Below, piece by piece: positions 9,147 to 19,364 of a DNA stretch of 64,000 bases (the first letter of the stretch is position 1; every line of letters begins with the position of its first letter). The stretch comes from Latilactobacillus sakei (GTDB lineage Bacteria > Bacillota > Bacilli > Lactobacillales > Lactobacillaceae). Under the pieces are notes generated by a model, which worked only from the letters and a program-made list of their open reading frames with translations, was not told the origin of the DNA and did not search any database. The stretch lies in assembly GCA_002953655.1 (NCBI GenBank), contig CP025839.1, positions 1,612,001 through 1,676,000 on the forward strand, given 5' to 3'. Position numbers and translations under genes: made by a program.

Positions 9147-9193
9147 CAAAAAAGGGTGTTAAGACAAAATTACTTTTGTCTTAACACCCTTTA
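9147..9193 (-). terminator. terminator of ptsHI
   Basis: A 17-bp stem (AGGGTGTTAAGACAAAA with its complement) followed by T runs on the minus strand, 13 bases after the ptsI stop codon. The inner GACAAAA / TTTTGTC core recurs in other terminators of the window. Confidence 0.85.
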
Positions 9194-9205
9194 AAAAGTT
9201 TAAGC

Positions 9206-10930
9206 CTAACGATCTTTCATAAAATCTTCGACTAATTTTTGATTTTCTTCGTTGCTTGTATTGACGTTAACAGCTGTTTCAACTAAATCAGCTAATTCGG
9301 CTGTGTCTAAACGTTTCATCAAACTACGAACTCGTAACACAGAAGTTGCACTCATTGAGAATTCATCTAAGCCCATCCCGACAAGGAGTGGTGCCATGAT
9401 TGAATCGCCGGCAGCTTCCCCACACATACCAGTCCACTTACCTTCTTTATGAGAAGCGTCAATGACGTTCTTAATAAGGCGTAAGATAGCTGGATTATAA
9501 GGTTGGTAAAGATATGACACACGTTCGTTCATCCGATCAGCAGCCATTGTGTATTGAATCAAGTCGTTCGTCCCGATACTGAAGAAATCAACTTCTTTAG
9601 CAAATTGGTTAGCCAATACGGCACTGGCTGGAATTTCAACCATCATCCCAACTTGTAAATCGTCAGATACAGTTTGACCTGCAGCAATTAATTTTGCTTT
9701 TTCTTCTTCGAGAATCCCTTTAGCTTGACGGAATTCAGCAACAGTTGCAATCATTGGGAACATGATCCGTAACTTACCATAGTTAGAAGCACGTAATAAG
9801 GCACGCAATTGTGTTCTGAAAATATCATCACGATCTAAACTAATCCGAACTGCTCGGTAGCCTAAGAATGGATTCATTTCTTCTGGTAATGGTAAGTAAG
9901 GTAATTTCTTATCCCCACCAATATCCATTGTCCGCACAACAACTGGTTTGCCGTCCATACCTTCTAGAACTGTTTTATAAGCTTCAAACTGGTCATCTTC
10001 ACTAGGTAACTCAGCTGAATCCATATATAAGAATTCTGTTCGGTATAAACCGATTGCTTCAGAGCCGTTTTCAAGAACACCAGCTAAATCTTTAGGTGTT
10101 CCGATATTAGCAGCAATCGTAAATGTTTTGCCGTCTTTAGTGACCGACTTTTCATTCTTTAGTTTTTCCCATTCTGCTTTTTGATCAGCAAAGGCTTGGG
10201 CCTTCACATCATATTCAGCAATGTCAGCATCTGTCGGATCTAAAACAACATCACCGTTAATCCCGTCGACAATTAATAAGTCGCCAGCTTTAACATCTTG
10301 TGTGACTGTTTCAGTCCCAACAATTGCAGGGATTTCTAAAGAACGTGCCATAATGGCAGAATGTGACGTCCGACCACCAACATCAGTTACAAAAGCCTTA
10401 ACGAATTTACCGTTTAATTGGGCTGTGTCACTAGGTGTCAAGTCATGAGCAATCACAATTACTTCTTCATCGATTAATGCTGGGTTAGGCAATGTTACAC
10501 CTAATAAATGACTGAGAACACGCTTGGTAACATCTTTGATGTCAGCAGCACGTTCTTGCATGTATGCGTTATCAGTCATCGCCTCAAAAGTGGCCACGAA
10601 TAAATCCGCGACCTCTTTCAACGCTTGCTCAGCATTAACCTTGTCATCATTGATTTTACCTTCGATAGCGCCGGTAAATTCTGGGTCTGCTAAAATCATC
10701 ATATGAGCGTCAAAAACTTGTGCTTCTTCTTCTCCCAATGATTCAGCAGCAATCTTCCGAATGGTCTCTAGATCACTCGTAGAATCTTGTAAGGCCTTAT
10801 GCAAACGATTAATCTCTTTTTCTGAATCTGAAATAGTTGATTTCGAAAATGACAAATCGGGTTGCACTAACATGTAGGCTTTCGCAGTAGCGATACCATC
10901 ACTGGCAGCAATCCCTCTTAGTTTAGTCAT
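9206..10930 (-). CDS. ptsI: phosphoenolpyruvate-protein phosphotransferase, Enzyme I
   Basis: Enzyme I (574 residues) takes phosphate from PEP and passes it to HPr, the first step of all PTS sugar uptake. The N-terminal domain holds the phosphorylated His in [12 protein letters not shown]. The C-terminal PEP-binding barrel contains [15 protein letters not shown] and the loop GMCGEAAGD. The ATG overlaps the ptsH stop codon by one base (TAATG), so the two are translationally coupled. It serves the PTS permeases in this window as well as others. Confidence 0.97.
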   Translation of the reverse strand: MTKLRGIAASDGIATAKAYMLVQPDLSFSKSTISDSEKEINRLHKALQDSTSDLETIRKIAAESLGEEEAQVFDAHMMILADPEFTGAIEGKINDDKVNAEQALKEVADLFVATFEAMTDNAYMQERAADIKDVTKRVLSHLLGVTLPNPALIDEEVIVIAHDLTPSDTAQLNGKFVKAFVTDVGGRTSHSAIMARSLEIPAIVGTETVTQDVKAGDLLIVDGINGDVVLDPTDADIAEYDVKAQAFADQKAEWEKLKNEKSVTKDGKTFTIAANIGTPKDLAGVLENGSEAIGLYRTEFLYMDSAELPSEDDQFEAYKTVLEGMDGKPVVVRTMDIGGDKKLPYLPLPEEMNPFLGYRAVRISLDRDDIFRTQLRALLRASNYGKLRIMFPMIATVAEFRQAKGILEEEKAKLIAAGQTVSDDLQVGMMVEIPASAVLANQFAKEVDFFSIGTNDLIQYTMAADRMNERVSYLYQPYNPAILRLIKNVIDASHKEGKWTGMCGEAAGDSIMAPLLVGMGLDEFSMSATSVLRVRSLMKRLDTAELADLVETAVNVNTSNEENQKLVEDFMKDR

Positions 10931-11196
10931 TATTCAGATAAACCTTCCTTTTTCATTGTTTCTTCAATTGCGTTGATTGCGTCTGCTTCATCAGCACCTT
11001 CAGCAGAAATTGTAACGTCTGCGCCTTGGCCAACACCAAGTGACATAACGCCCATGATTGATTTCAAGTTTACAGATTTACCTTTGTATTCTAAGTTGAC
11101 ATCTGAGTTAAATTTGCTTGCTGTTTGTACCAATAATGTAGCTGGACGTGCGTGGATACCTGTGTCTGCTACTACGTGAAAATCGCGTTTTTCCAT
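10930..11196 (-). CDS. ptsH: phosphocarrier protein HPr
   Basis: An 88-residue phosphocarrier. The catalytic His is in GIHARPA, and the regulatory Ser46 is in [13 protein letters not shown]-Ser-HPr, made by HPr kinase, is the corepressor of CcpA, so this protein links the cre sites found elsewhere in the window to sugar supply. AGGGGATCG lies before ATG 11196. It is the first gene of ptsHI, with a 143-base gap upstream that holds the promoter. Confidence 0.97.
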   Translation of the reverse strand: MEKRDFHVVADTGIHARPATLLVQTASKFNSDVNLEYKGKSVNLKSIMGVMSLGVGQGADVTISAEGADEADAINAIEETMKKEGLSE

Positions 11197-11338
11197 GTTA
11201 ATCGATCCCCTTTTATCTATTTATAGATTTATTTTGGCCGAAATAAGTAGTCACTGATGGTGTCTACCCTTTCGAATATTAAGATTACCATTTTTTGAAA
11301 AATACTACAACAGTTTCGCTAACAAAATTAATGGTAGT

Positions 11339-11530
11339 CTACACTATACCGCTTTCAGAACAGCGATAAATCACCTGCCCATTTCGTTGGGCAGCGCCTA
11401 CAATTTCTTTTCGATGGTCATAATTGACCCATACTTTCTGAAAGTCTAAAAACTCATCATGCTCAACAACGATGGTTTCTTTTTCGTGATTTAACAAGGC
11501 ATCCATCTCCGCTAAAAAATCTCTTGCCAT
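11339..11530 (-). CDS. small conserved hypothetical protein
   Basis: A 63-residue acidic protein beginning MARDFLAEMDALLNHEKETI. No membrane segment or known motif is visible. ATG 11530 was chosen because AGGGAG lies 8 bases upstream; the longer version from GTG 11539 would overlap that site. It sits alone between ptsHI and the divergent clpE. I do not recognise the family. Confidence 0.65.
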   Translation of the reverse strand: MARDFLAEMDALLNHEKETIVVEHDEFLDFQKVWVNYDHRKEIVGAAQRNGQVIYRCSESGIV

Positions 11531-11662
11531 CTGAATCACTCCCTTATCACGTCTTAATTATTATTTTCAGTGCCCCCATTTTCATCGCTTAAGTGGCGCC
11601 ACTGCTTCCAATTGTACGCAATTTCGAACCACAAATAAAGTTTTATTTTCGAGTTCGATTAC

Positions 11663-11716
11663 TTGCAACTTTTTTTAGAGATGATTATAATTTATTTAAG
11701 GTCAAAGATAGTCAAA
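11663..11716 (+). promoter_or_regulatory. clpE promoter with CtsR box
   Basis: TTGCAA (11663–11668), 17 bases and TATAAT (11686–11691) form the promoter. GGTCAAAGATAGTCAAA (11700–11716) is an exact match to the CtsR heptad repeat GGTCAAANANRGTCAAA and covers the start of transcription. Heat or protein stress should relieve repression. Confidence 0.92.
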
Positions 11717-11764
11717 CAAAACTTTGACGTTACATTTAATAGGCGAAAGGTTGTGACAGATTAA

Positions 11765-13933
11765 ATGCTTTGTCAAAATTGTCAAAAGAACCCAGCAACA
11801 ATCCATCTCTACACTAGCGTCAATGGTCAAAACCAAGCCATTAACCTTTGTCAAAACTGTTATCAAGCACTAAAACAACAAGGAATGCGTGGTCAATACA
11901 ACGATCCATTTGGTTTTAGTAATCTTGATGAACTTTTCAACGCCATCAATAATCCAAACGCTGAACGCCAATCAGCAGCTAACCAAGGCCCTCAAACACA
12001 AGGGGGACGCAATGGCGGTGGTAATAATGGTCAAAATGGTGAGAGTTTACTCAGTCAATTTGGGGTGAACTTAACCAACCTTGCTAAGGGCGGTCAAATT
12101 GATCCGGTAATCGGTCGTGATAAAGAAATTGCACGGGTTATCGAAATTCTCAATCGGCGTACCAAAAACAATCCAGTCTTAATTGGTGAAGCTGGTGTTG
12201 GTAAAACCGCCGTTGTCGAAGGCTTAGCACAAAAAATTGCCGATGGCGACGTTCCTGCTAAATTAAAGGACCGCCAAGTCATTCGTTTAGATGTCGTGTC
12301 ATTAGTTCAAGGAACTGGTATTCGTGGTCAATTTGAAGAACGGATGCAACAGTTGATTACGGAACTTAAACAAAATAAACAAATTATTCTCTTTATTGAT
12401 GAAATCCACGAAATCGTTGGCGCCGGCAACGCTGAAGGTGGTATGGACGCCGGTAACGTATTGAAGCCGGCTCTTGCACGCGGTGAATTACAACTAGTCG
12501 GTGCTACTACCAATAATGAATTCCGTCAGATTGAAAAAGACGCAGCCCTTGCACGTCGTCTTCAACCAGTGGCGGTCAACGAACCATCTGTTGACGAGAC
12601 CGTTCTAATTTTGAAGGGGCTCCAAGAGAAATACGAAAGTTATCACCACGTTCACTATACAGATGATGCTTTAAACGCAGCCGCAGCGCTTTCTAGTCGC
12701 TATATTCAAGATCGTTACTTGCCTGATAAGGCAATTGATCTCTTGGATGAAGCAGGTTCTAAGAAAAACTTGACGATTACCTTAATGGATCCTAAGGCAT
12801 TAGAAGCTGAGATTAAATCCGCAGAAACCCAAAAACAAGAAGCCCTCAAACAAGAAGATTACGAAAAAGCAGCTACCTATCGTGATCAAGTGACAAAACT
12901 ATCTGAAATGAAGGCTAATAATTCAGTTGAAAAATCCCAAGAACCGACGATTACCGAAAAGGATATGGAAAAAATTGTCGAAGAAAAAACGCATATCCCA
13001 GTCGGTGAATTAAAGGCTCAAGAACAAGCACAACTTAAAAATTTAGCCCAAGATCTTGAATCTCGTGTCATTGGTCAAGATACCGCAGTTGATAAAGTAG
13101 CACGTTCAATTCGTCGTAGCCGGATTGGTTTTAATAAATCCGGTCGCCCAATTGGCTCCTTCCTCTTTGTCGGTCCAACCGGGGTTGGTAAAACGGAATT
13201 AGCCAAACAAATTGCTAAGGAACTTTTCGGTAGTACCGATGCAATGATTCGTTTTGACATGAGTGAATATATGGAGAAATTCAGTGTGTCAAAATTGATT
13301 GGTTCACCTCCTGGCTATGTTGGTTACGAAGAAGCCGGTCAATTAACGGAACAAGTTCGTCGTAACCCTTATAGCTTGATTCTTTTAGACGAAATTGAAA
13401 AAGCCCATCCTGACGTTATGCATATGTTCTTGCAAATTCTGGACGATGGTCGTCTGACCGATTCACAGGGCCGGACTGTCAGTTTCAAAGATACAATCAT
13501 TATCATGACTTCTAACGCTGGCCAAACTGATGCTGAAGCTAATGTTGGTTTCGGTGCCGCTATTTCTGGGCAAACCCACTCGATCCTCAATCAATTATCA
13601 AACTACTTTAAACCAGAATTCTTAAATCGTTTCGACGATATTATTGAATTCCAACCATTAAGTAAAGATAATTTGTTGAAGATTGTCAGCTTGATGCTTG
13701 ATCAAACTAACGCGATGATTGCCGACCAAGGCCTCCACATCGCCGTTACAGATGATGCTAAATCTAAATTAGTCGATTTGGGTTACAATCCTGAAATGGG
13801 GGCCCGCCCACTACGTCGTGTTATTCAAGAACAAATTGAAGACCGAGTTGCTGACTACTATTTAGATCATCCAGACCATAAGCAATTAAAAGCAGCGTTA
13901 ATTGATGACCAGATTCAAATTGTGCAAGGCTAA
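11765..13933 (+). CDS. clpE: ATP-dependent Clp protease ATP-binding subunit ClpE
   Basis: A 722-residue Hsp100 unfoldase that feeds substrates to ClpP. It opens with the ClpE zinc finger (MLCQNCQ … LCQNCYQ, two CxxC pairs). Next come the first AAA+ module (Walker [11 protein letters not shown]), a UVR-like coiled middle region ([24 protein letters not shown]) and the second AAA+ module ([12 protein letters not shown]). A TAA directly upstream in frame fixes the start at ATG 11765. The CtsR box makes it a class III heat-shock gene. Confidence 0.96.
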   Translation: MLCQNCQKNPATIHLYTSVNGQNQAINLCQNCYQALKQQGMRGQYNDPFGFSNLDELFNAINNPNAERQSAANQGPQTQGGRNGGGNNGQNGESLLSQFGVNLTNLAKGGQIDPVIGRDKEIARVIEILNRRTKNNPVLIGEAGVGKTAVVEGLAQKIADGDVPAKLKDRQVIRLDVVSLVQGTGIRGQFEERMQQLITELKQNKQIILFIDEIHEIVGAGNAEGGMDAGNVLKPALARGELQLVGATTNNEFRQIEKDAALARRLQPVAVNEPSVDETVLILKGLQEKYESYHHVHYTDDALNAAAALSSRYIQDRYLPDKAIDLLDEAGSKKNLTITLMDPKALEAEIKSAETQKQEALKQEDYEKAATYRDQVTKLSEMKANNSVEKSQEPTITEKDMEKIVEEKTHIPVGELKAQEQAQLKNLAQDLESRVIGQDTAVDKVARSIRRSRIGFNKSGRPIGSFLFVGPTGVGKTELAKQIAKELFGSTDAMIRFDMSEYMEKFSVSKLIGSPPGYVGYEEAGQLTEQVRRNPYSLILLDEIEKAHPDVMHMFLQILDDGRLTDSQGRTVSFKDTIIIMTSNAGQTDAEANVGFGAAISGQTHSILNQLSNYFKPEFLNRFDDIIEFQPLSKDNLLKIVSLMLDQTNAMIADQGLHIAVTDDAKSKLVDLGYNPEMGARPLRRVIQEQIEDRVADYYLDHPDHKQLKAALIDDQIQIVQG

Positions 13934-14040
13934 TAACATATATTAAGATTAATTATCATATTTTAAGATTAAATCCGTGTTATATAAACCGTTTTCAGTT
14001 ATACTGATGTTAAGATTTAAATGATTAGGGAGTGATTAGT

Positions 14041-14337
14041 ATGAGACTCATTAATATTACCAATTCTTATCACCGTTTAGTAACGCAACAACTCGCAACC
14101 ACTAATGCCGACTATGTAAGTGTCTACTCACTTGGCAAAACCACTGTCCTTTTCACCCGCTCTTCTAAAAGCCGTGAAATTCTTCTAAAAAATGACAAAC
14201 GACATATTCAACAAGCCGAAATTGATTTTGTGCTTAAGGAATTAGTCGACATTGATTCAACCGACGATGTTGAAATCCTAAACGATGGGCAATTAGTTGA
14301 AATTACCATTCCAACCCCTTCCACCACTGCTTCTTAA
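14041..14337 (+). CDS. DUF1827 family protein
   Basis: A 98-residue soluble protein (MRLINITNSYHRLVTQQL…) that looks like the DUF1827 family of lactobacilli and enterococci, whose function is unknown. AGGGAG lies 7 bases before ATG 14041. It follows clpE by about 100 bases, a gap that could hold its own promoter (TATACT near 14000), and it ends at a strong terminator. A stress link is only suggested by its position after clpE. Confidence 0.75.
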   Translation: MRLINITNSYHRLVTQQLATTNADYVSVYSLGKTTVLFTRSSKSREILLKNDKRHIQQAEIDFVLKELVDIDSTDDVEILNDGQLVEITIPTPSTTAS

Positions 14338-14347
14338 ACGGTTAATG

Positions 14348-14384
14348 AAGCCCCCCCACGATAGAAATCGTGGGGGGCTTTTTG
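14348..14384 (+). terminator. strong GC-rich terminator after the DUF1827 gene
   Basis: A perfect 13-bp stem AGCCCCCCACGAT / ATCGTGGGGGGCT with an AGAA loop is followed by five Ts. Confidence 0.93.
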
Positions 14385-14461
14385 GCTGCAAGCAAAATAA
14401 TAGTAATTCAATAGGGCATATCGTATAATACCCCTTAAGCTTATTGAGGGAGGATTTTACG

Positions 14462-14884
14462 ATGCAAACTGTTCAAAAAGGACAACAAATTATTTGCCGC
14501 TTAGAAGTTGGCGATGAACTCATCACCGAATTGAAATATTTAGCCGCTACTTTACCAGATCAACTAGGTGCAATTACGGGAATTGGCGCCTGCAACGACG
14601 TCACTGTCAGCGTCTACTCACCAGACAGCGATAGCTATGTTAAAACCCGTCGCCAAGAACAAGTTGAACTCTTATCACTAAGTGGTAACGTTGAAAATGC
14701 AGATGGTAAAATTTCAATTCACTTACATGCCAGTTTTGCCCGCCTAGATACAAGCGTCTTTGGTGGTCATCTCGAACGGGCCGTTATTTCTAGAACTGGT
14801 GAACTAGTAATCTCCCTCGTTCCCGTTGCTGTTGGACGCATCTTGCATCAACCAACCCAATTGCAAGTGCTTGATTTATCATAA
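14462..14884 (+). CDS. PPC-domain (DUF296, PD1-like) protein
   Basis: A 140-residue protein made of a single PPC domain. The diagnostic parts are the early GAITGIGACNDVTV strand-turn, the His pair SIHLHASF and FGGHLERAVI. Bacterial PPC proteins form trimers and are often labelled DNA-binding because of plant relatives with AT hooks, but no AT hook is present here, so a DNA role is not shown. GAGGGAGG precedes ATG 14462. It is monocistronic between two terminators. Confidence 0.82.
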   Translation: MQTVQKGQQIICRLEVGDELITELKYLAATLPDQLGAITGIGACNDVTVSVYSPDSDSYVKTRRQEQVELLSLSGNVENADGKISIHLHASFARLDTSVFGGHLERAVISRTGELVISLVPVAVGRILHQPTQLQVLDLS

Positions 14885-14894
14885 AAAACGACTA

Positions 14895-14939
14895 AAGAAG
14901 AGTCAGGCCAAAGCATATTTTGTCCCGGCTCTTTTTTTG
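14895..14939 (+). terminator. terminator after the PPC-domain gene
   Basis: An imperfect stem (AGAGTCAGGCCAAA against TTTGTCCCGGCTCT) followed by seven Ts, 12 bases after the stop codon. Confidence 0.75.
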
Positions 14940-15087
14940 TTAGCAAATATTGACCTGGTAACCATGTTCTAAGAGAACTATCCTTTTTATTTAAATTTCT
15001 AACTGAATTAGTGACGATTATAAACCACTCTTTTTATAATTTATGATAGACTAGTATTAAGTAAATAACGTTCCACAAGGAGTCCGT

Positions 15088-16173
15088 ATGAATTTTATTA
15101 ACCTGATTCAATCGTTATTTAGACGGCGGCCAAAACGCCCAACCATTCAACCAGAAACGCACTTTAATCAAGCTACTCCTGAACCAGAAAAGACCAAACA
15201 ATTCTTCGAGACAGCTGATGCATTTGAAAAAGAACCCCACGCGCAACAAACTGAACCTTTTGTCGCCACACCCATCCAACCACGAAAAAGTTCAGTGACC
15301 ATCCACTACCTCAACCAAAATCGAATACCGTTGCGGCCTTCGATTACCCTTTCTGGAGCGGTTGGCGCTACGCTTGATTTACCATGGCTAAAATTTCCCG
15401 GCTACTATTTAGCCGAAATTACGAATTTAAAACAACATTTCCATGAAGAACCCACTAACATTTGGCTTTTTTATAAACCCCAATTAGCGGCACCAGTCAT
15501 GGTGATTCATCAGGATTTAGAAGGTGGTTTACTGATTAAACCACAATTTTTACTTGGTGCTTTGAATGAACATTATCAAGCCAACCCGTTAGAAGGCGGT
15601 GTGAACTTTATCTATCGCACTTCTAGTAATCAAACGGGACGCTTCAGTGCTGAAACGCAGCTAGTACGGTTCCAATATGATCCACTCAATCTAAAATACA
15701 GCGATGCCCCTAATAAACCGTTTATCGAATTAACCGCATCTGTTGATACTTACAAACGACCAACAGAAGAAGCACTAACAACCACGCGCTTACCCAAGCA
15801 TGCCATTTGGAAGATTTATAGTTGTGCAACGGCGACTTCCGGCCAACAATGGTTCAACCTTGGTAGTTTCTGGATTTCACCTCAACACTATGAACTCCAT
15901 GCAACAAATCCGAAAGCCACTGCTGACTATCAGGTGCCTAAGTTTACCAATCAATATACGGTGATTGAAACCACCCCACTCAATTTGGATGCGACTTTGA
16001 ATAACACAACGGCAACCTTATGGGCTGCCCCTTATGAGAAGCCGGCTACCTATCGCCTTGCTTTGAAGACACGCGTACACGTTAAACAAGTCATTGCCCT
16101 TGATAATTTCAGTCGCTGGTGTGAACTTGAAGGTGGCCAATGGTTATTGGAATCATTACTAACTTTTGACTAA
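15088..16173 (+). CDS. hypothetical protein with MucBP-like repeats and no export signal
   Basis: A 361-residue protein. After a basic N-terminus (NLIQSLFRRRPKRP) and a Glu/Gln/Pro linker, residues about 70–190 contain two units resembling MucBP domains: SVTIHYLNQNRIPL … FPGYYL … WLFYKP, then MVIHQDLEGG … VRFQYDP. The C-terminal third has two WF/WC-containing stretches that could be SH3-like. MucBP domains normally occur in secreted, cell-wall-anchored proteins, but there is no signal peptide, membrane segment or LPxTG motif here. AAGGAG precedes ATG 15088. The domain call is by eye. Confidence 0.65.
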   Translation: MNFINLIQSLFRRRPKRPTIQPETHFNQATPEPEKTKQFFETADAFEKEPHAQQTEPFVATPIQPRKSSVTIHYLNQNRIPLRPSITLSGAVGATLDLPWLKFPGYYLAEITNLKQHFHEEPTNIWLFYKPQLAAPVMVIHQDLEGGLLIKPQFLLGALNEHYQANPLEGGVNFIYRTSSNQTGRFSAETQLVRFQYDPLNLKYSDAPNKPFIELTASVDTYKRPTEEALTTTRLPKHAIWKIYSCATATSGQQWFNLGSFWISPQHYELHATNPKATADYQVPKFTNQYTVIETTPLNLDATLNNTTATLWAAPYEKPATYRLALKTRVHVKQVIALDNFSRWCELEGGQWLLESLLTFD

Positions 16174-16197
16174 ATAGCCATATTTCATAGCTATATA

Positions 16198-16243
16198 AAA
16201 AGAGGTCTTATGACAAAATTAATTTGTCATAAGACCTCTTTTT
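16198..16243. terminator. bidirectional terminator
   Basis: Arms AAAGAGGTCTTATGACAAA and the complementary TTTGTCATAAGACCTCTTT, with T runs on both strands, separate the convergent MucBP-like gene and prfC. It shares the GACAAA-AATT-TTTGTC core seen in other terminators here. Confidence 0.85.
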
Positions 16244-16254
16244 GATTGTTTAAA

Positions 16255-16280
16255 CGTGCCACTGGTAACGCACGCGCTTA
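16255..16280 (-). repeat. short (deleted) copy of the stop-codon hairpin repeat, after prfC
   Basis: In prfC sense the sequence runs from the TAA stop as TAAGCGCGTGC, a 10-base spacer, then GCACGTTTAAA. It keeps the start and end signatures of the repeat described at 27850 and 53304 but lacks the middle. Assignment is tentative because it is short. Confidence 0.4.
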
Positions 16281-17855
16281 TAATTTAGCTGTTAGTTTAA
16301 CATCTGGGTACTTGTCTTGGAACCAACGTTCTGCAAATTTATTTTCAAATAAGAAGAGCGGTTCATCGTGGATATCTTTTACCAGTAAGTTCCGTGATGA
16401 TGACATACTTTGATCTAATTTTTCAGGATCAATCCAACGAGCTGTCCGTGAGCCAATTGGTTCCATGATGACTTCAGAATTATATTCATGTTGCATCCGA
16501 TATTGGAAAACTTCAAATTGTAATTGACCAACAGCCCCTAAAATATAGTCGCTTGTTGTGTACGTCTTGTACAATTGGATGGCTCCTTCTTGAACCAATT
16601 GTTGAATCCCTTTATGGAATGACTTTTGCTTCATCACATTTTTAGCAGTGACGCGCATAAATAATTCTGGTGTAAATTGGGGGAGCTTTTCAAATGAAAT
16701 AGCTTCTTTACCAGTATGAATTGTGTCCCCGATTTGGAAGTTCCCTGTATCGTATAGCCCAACAATATCTCCGGCAACCGCACTCGTCACTTGTTCACGA
16801 GCATCGGCCATAAATTCAGTTGAGTTATTCAAACGCATCTTCTTACCAGTCCGAGTTAACGTTACGTCAATCCCGCGTTGAAATTCACCAGAACAAACCC
16901 GTACAAAGGCGATTCGATCACGATGGGCTGGGTTCATGTTGGCTTGAATCTTGAAGATGAAACCTGAGAAATCTTCATTCGTTGGTTCAACTTGTGTTTC
17001 TTCTTGTGTTTGATGGGCTTCTGGTGCTGGCGCCATATCAACAAAGGCTTCTAAGAAAGTCTTAACCCCAAAGTTTGTTAAGGCTGAACCAAAGAAGATT
17101 GGTGTTTGATCACCAGTAGCAATTTTAGCAGGATCATAAGCATTACCTGCTTCACCAATTAATTCGATATCATCTAGTGCTTGCGTATAAACAGAATCTT
17201 CCTTCAACGGATTATCACCAGCAATCTCACCATTTTCATCTAAAGCAAGATAAGGATTGGCTTCATCTTCTGGCCGATACATTTCAATTCGTTTGTTAGC
17301 AATATCGTATAGGCCCCGTAAATCTTTACCCATCCCGATTGGCCAGTTCATAGCACAACCTTCGATATCCAATAGTTCTTCCAATTCAGCAATTAAATCG
17401 AGTGGTTCGCGACCATCACGATCTAATTTATTCATGAATGTAAAAATAGGAATACCACGCATTTTGCAGACTTTGAATAATTTCTTAGTTTGGGGTTCGA
17501 TCCCTTTAGCGGAATCAATCACCATGACAGCAGCATCCACTGCCATCAATGTCCGGTAAGTATCTTCTGAGAAATCTTCATGCCCTGGCGTATCCAAGAT
17601 GTTAATCCGTTTGCCAGCATAATCAAATTGCATCACAGAACTTGTAACGGAAATCCCCCGTTGCTTTTCAATATCCATCCAGTCAGATTTTGCAAACTGG
17701 CCACTCTTTTTTCCTTTAACAGTTCCGGCTTGACGAATGACGCCCCCGAATAATAAGAGTTGTTCAGTGATTGTTGTTTTCCCAGCATCCGGATGGGAAA
17801 TGATTGCAAAAGTCCGCCGGCGTTCAACAGCCGTTTTTAATTCAGTTGGTGTCAT
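16278..17855 (-). CDS. prfC: peptide chain release factor 3
   Basis: A 525-residue translational GTPase that recycles RF1 and RF2 from the ribosome after peptide release. The GTP-binding motifs are HPDAGKTT (G1), DTPGHEDF (G3) and NKLDRDG (G4); the switch segment [14 protein letters not shown] is typical of RF3. Length and the C-terminus ([11 protein letters not shown]) fit the family. It is upstream of a short remnant of the hairpin repeat family at its stop codon. It appears to be monocistronic, 31 bases after the CNNM gene stop. Confidence 0.95.
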   Translation of the reverse strand: MTPTELKTAVERRRTFAIISHPDAGKTTITEQLLLFGGVIRQAGTVKGKKSGQFAKSDWMDIEKQRGISVTSSVMQFDYAGKRINILDTPGHEDFSEDTYRTLMAVDAAVMVIDSAKGIEPQTKKLFKVCKMRGIPIFTFMNKLDRDGREPLDLIAELEELLDIEGCAMNWPIGMGKDLRGLYDIANKRIEMYRPEDEANPYLALDENGEIAGDNPLKEDSVYTQALDDIELIGEAGNAYDPAKIATGDQTPIFFGSALTNFGVKTFLEAFVDMAPAPEAHQTQEETQVEPTNEDFSGFIFKIQANMNPAHRDRIAFVRVCSGEFQRGIDVTLTRTGKKMRLNNSTEFMADAREQVTSAVAGDIVGLYDTGNFQIGDTIHTGKEAISFEKLPQFTPELFMRVTAKNVMKQKSFHKGIQQLVQEGAIQLYKTYTTSDYILGAVGQLQFEVFQYRMQHEYNSEVIMEPIGSRTARWIDPEKLDQSMSSSRNLLVKDIHDEPLFLFENKFAERWFQDKYPDVKLTAKL

Positions 17856-17885
17856 TGTTAAATCCTCTCTTTAGTGCCAAAGTCA

Positions 17886-19232
17886 TTAGACCTCAGACGA
17901 ATCATCTTTTACGGTGATTGTCTTTGGTAATGTTAGTTTCAAATCTAATAAACGTGAACCGACTACCGAACCAGTCGTTAAAACCATTCCGTTCGGTAAA
18001 TCAATAGATTCTGGATGACCACTGACAGGAATTGCACCAATTTCAGTAATCATAAACCCAGCAATCGTATCAACATCGGCGATTTGAATATCGGTCTGAA
18101 AGGCATCGTTAAATTCATTGATTGGCATTCGCCCCATTACTTTATAGTGGGTCTCGTCAATCTTCTGATACAACACGTCTGCCTTATCGGATTCATCTTC
18201 AATCTCGCCAACAATTTCTTCTAATAAATCTTCGATTGTCACTAGTCCGACAACGCCCCCATATTCATCTAACAGGATGGCCATCTGAAGTTGTGTGCGT
18301 TTCATTTCGAATAATAAGTCATCAATTACAATCGTTTCCGGCACAAACAGAGGTTCTTTCATGACCGTTTCCAATTGTGTGTTTGAAAAGCCCTTTTCTC
18401 GTGCTTCTCTTAGTAAGTTCTTGATATGGACAATCCCTACAATTTGATCTTTATCATCCCGGTAAACTGGGATTCGTGAAAATGGTTGTGCCAAGATGGC
18501 ATCAATGTTCTGATCATTGTCCGCACAGATATCCACCATAAAGGCATCTGTTCTGGGAACCATGACCTCTCTGGCCATCTTCTTATTAAGGGTGATAATC
18601 CCTTCTAACATTTCGTACTCGTCAGTTTCCAAGACGCCCGCACTTTTGCCAGATTCAATCATATGAACCATTTCTTCACGGGTCACTTTGGGTTCTGACT
18701 CAGAAAAATCAATTGGTGTTAACTTCATCAAAACTGTCGTTGACGCTGATAGCAACCAAACAAACGGCCGCAATAAAACGCCAATGAAGCGAATCGGTTG
18801 AACTGCCGCCTTGGCAATCGCTTCTGAGCGATGCAAGGCAACTTGCTTAGGATATAATTCCCCAAAAACAAGTGAGATATAGGATAAGACAATCGTCACA
18901 ATTAATACGGCTGCTTCCTTCGTCCAAGCCGCATTTCCTAAAAGGGGTGCTAATCTACCCGCAATGGTCGTGGCAGCACTCGCTGAAGATAAGAAACCAG
19001 CAAATGTAATGGCAACTTGAATTGTTGCTAAGAAATTATTGGAGTGATTTAAAACCTCCACTAATAAGCGGGCCTTCTTATCACCATTTTCTGCTTGGTT
19101 CTCCATCTTTGTGCGACTTAGTGATACTAGCGCAATTTCTGCCGCGGCAAAAAAAGCATTCACTAAGGTTAAAATTAAAATCAACAGTAACTGTCCCCAC
19201 ACCGGACTTCCAGGGTCAGGATTCATCGTCAC
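17886..19232 (-). CDS. CNNM/CorC-type membrane protein (hemolysin-like, CBS domains)
   Basis: About 448 residues. An N-terminal DUF21 domain with four hydrophobic segments (ILILTLVNAFFAAAEIALVSL …) is followed by a CBS pair (MVPRTDAFMV, SRIPVYRDD, LLDEYGGVVGLVTIEDLLEEIVGEIEDE) and a C-terminal CorC/HlyC domain. Such proteins are linked to Mg2+ or Co2+ efflux; the hemolysin label is historical. Several starts are possible: GTG 19238, GTG 19232 and ATG 19226. AAAGG is best spaced for GTG 19232. It lies just upstream of prfC. Confidence 0.88.
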   Translation of the reverse strand: MTMNPDPGSPVWGQLLLILILTLVNAFFAAAEIALVSLSRTKMENQAENGDKKARLLVEVLNHSNNFLATIQVAITFAGFLSSASAATTIAGRLAPLLGNAAWTKEAAVLIVTIVLSYISLVFGELYPKQVALHRSEAIAKAAVQPIRFIGVLLRPFVWLLSASTTVLMKLTPIDFSESEPKVTREEMVHMIESGKSAGVLETDEYEMLEGIITLNKKMAREVMVPRTDAFMVDICADNDQNIDAILAQPFSRIPVYRDDKDQIVGIVHIKNLLREAREKGFSNTQLETVMKEPLFVPETIVIDDLLFEMKRTQLQMAILLDEYGGVVGLVTIEDLLEEIVGEIEDESDKADVLYQKIDETHYKVMGRMPINEFNDAFQTDIQIADVDTIAGFMITEIGAIPVSGHPESIDLPNGMVLTTGSVVGSRLLDLKLTLPKTITVKDDSSEV

Positions 19233-19364
19233 ATCCACTACCTTTCATCTTATAAATTATCGTATTGAGCCGATTAAGACCTACTATGCAGTATAGCATA
19301 GTCAAAAATGGAAATTCAACCCAGTAAGAGTCGTTAAAATCGCCTTCAAATCAGTCTTATGCGA

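Noticed and set aside
11310-11326. cre site upstream of ptsH (TTGTTAGCGAAACTGT)
   Set aside because: Three mismatches fall in the conserved right half; too weak to list as a site.
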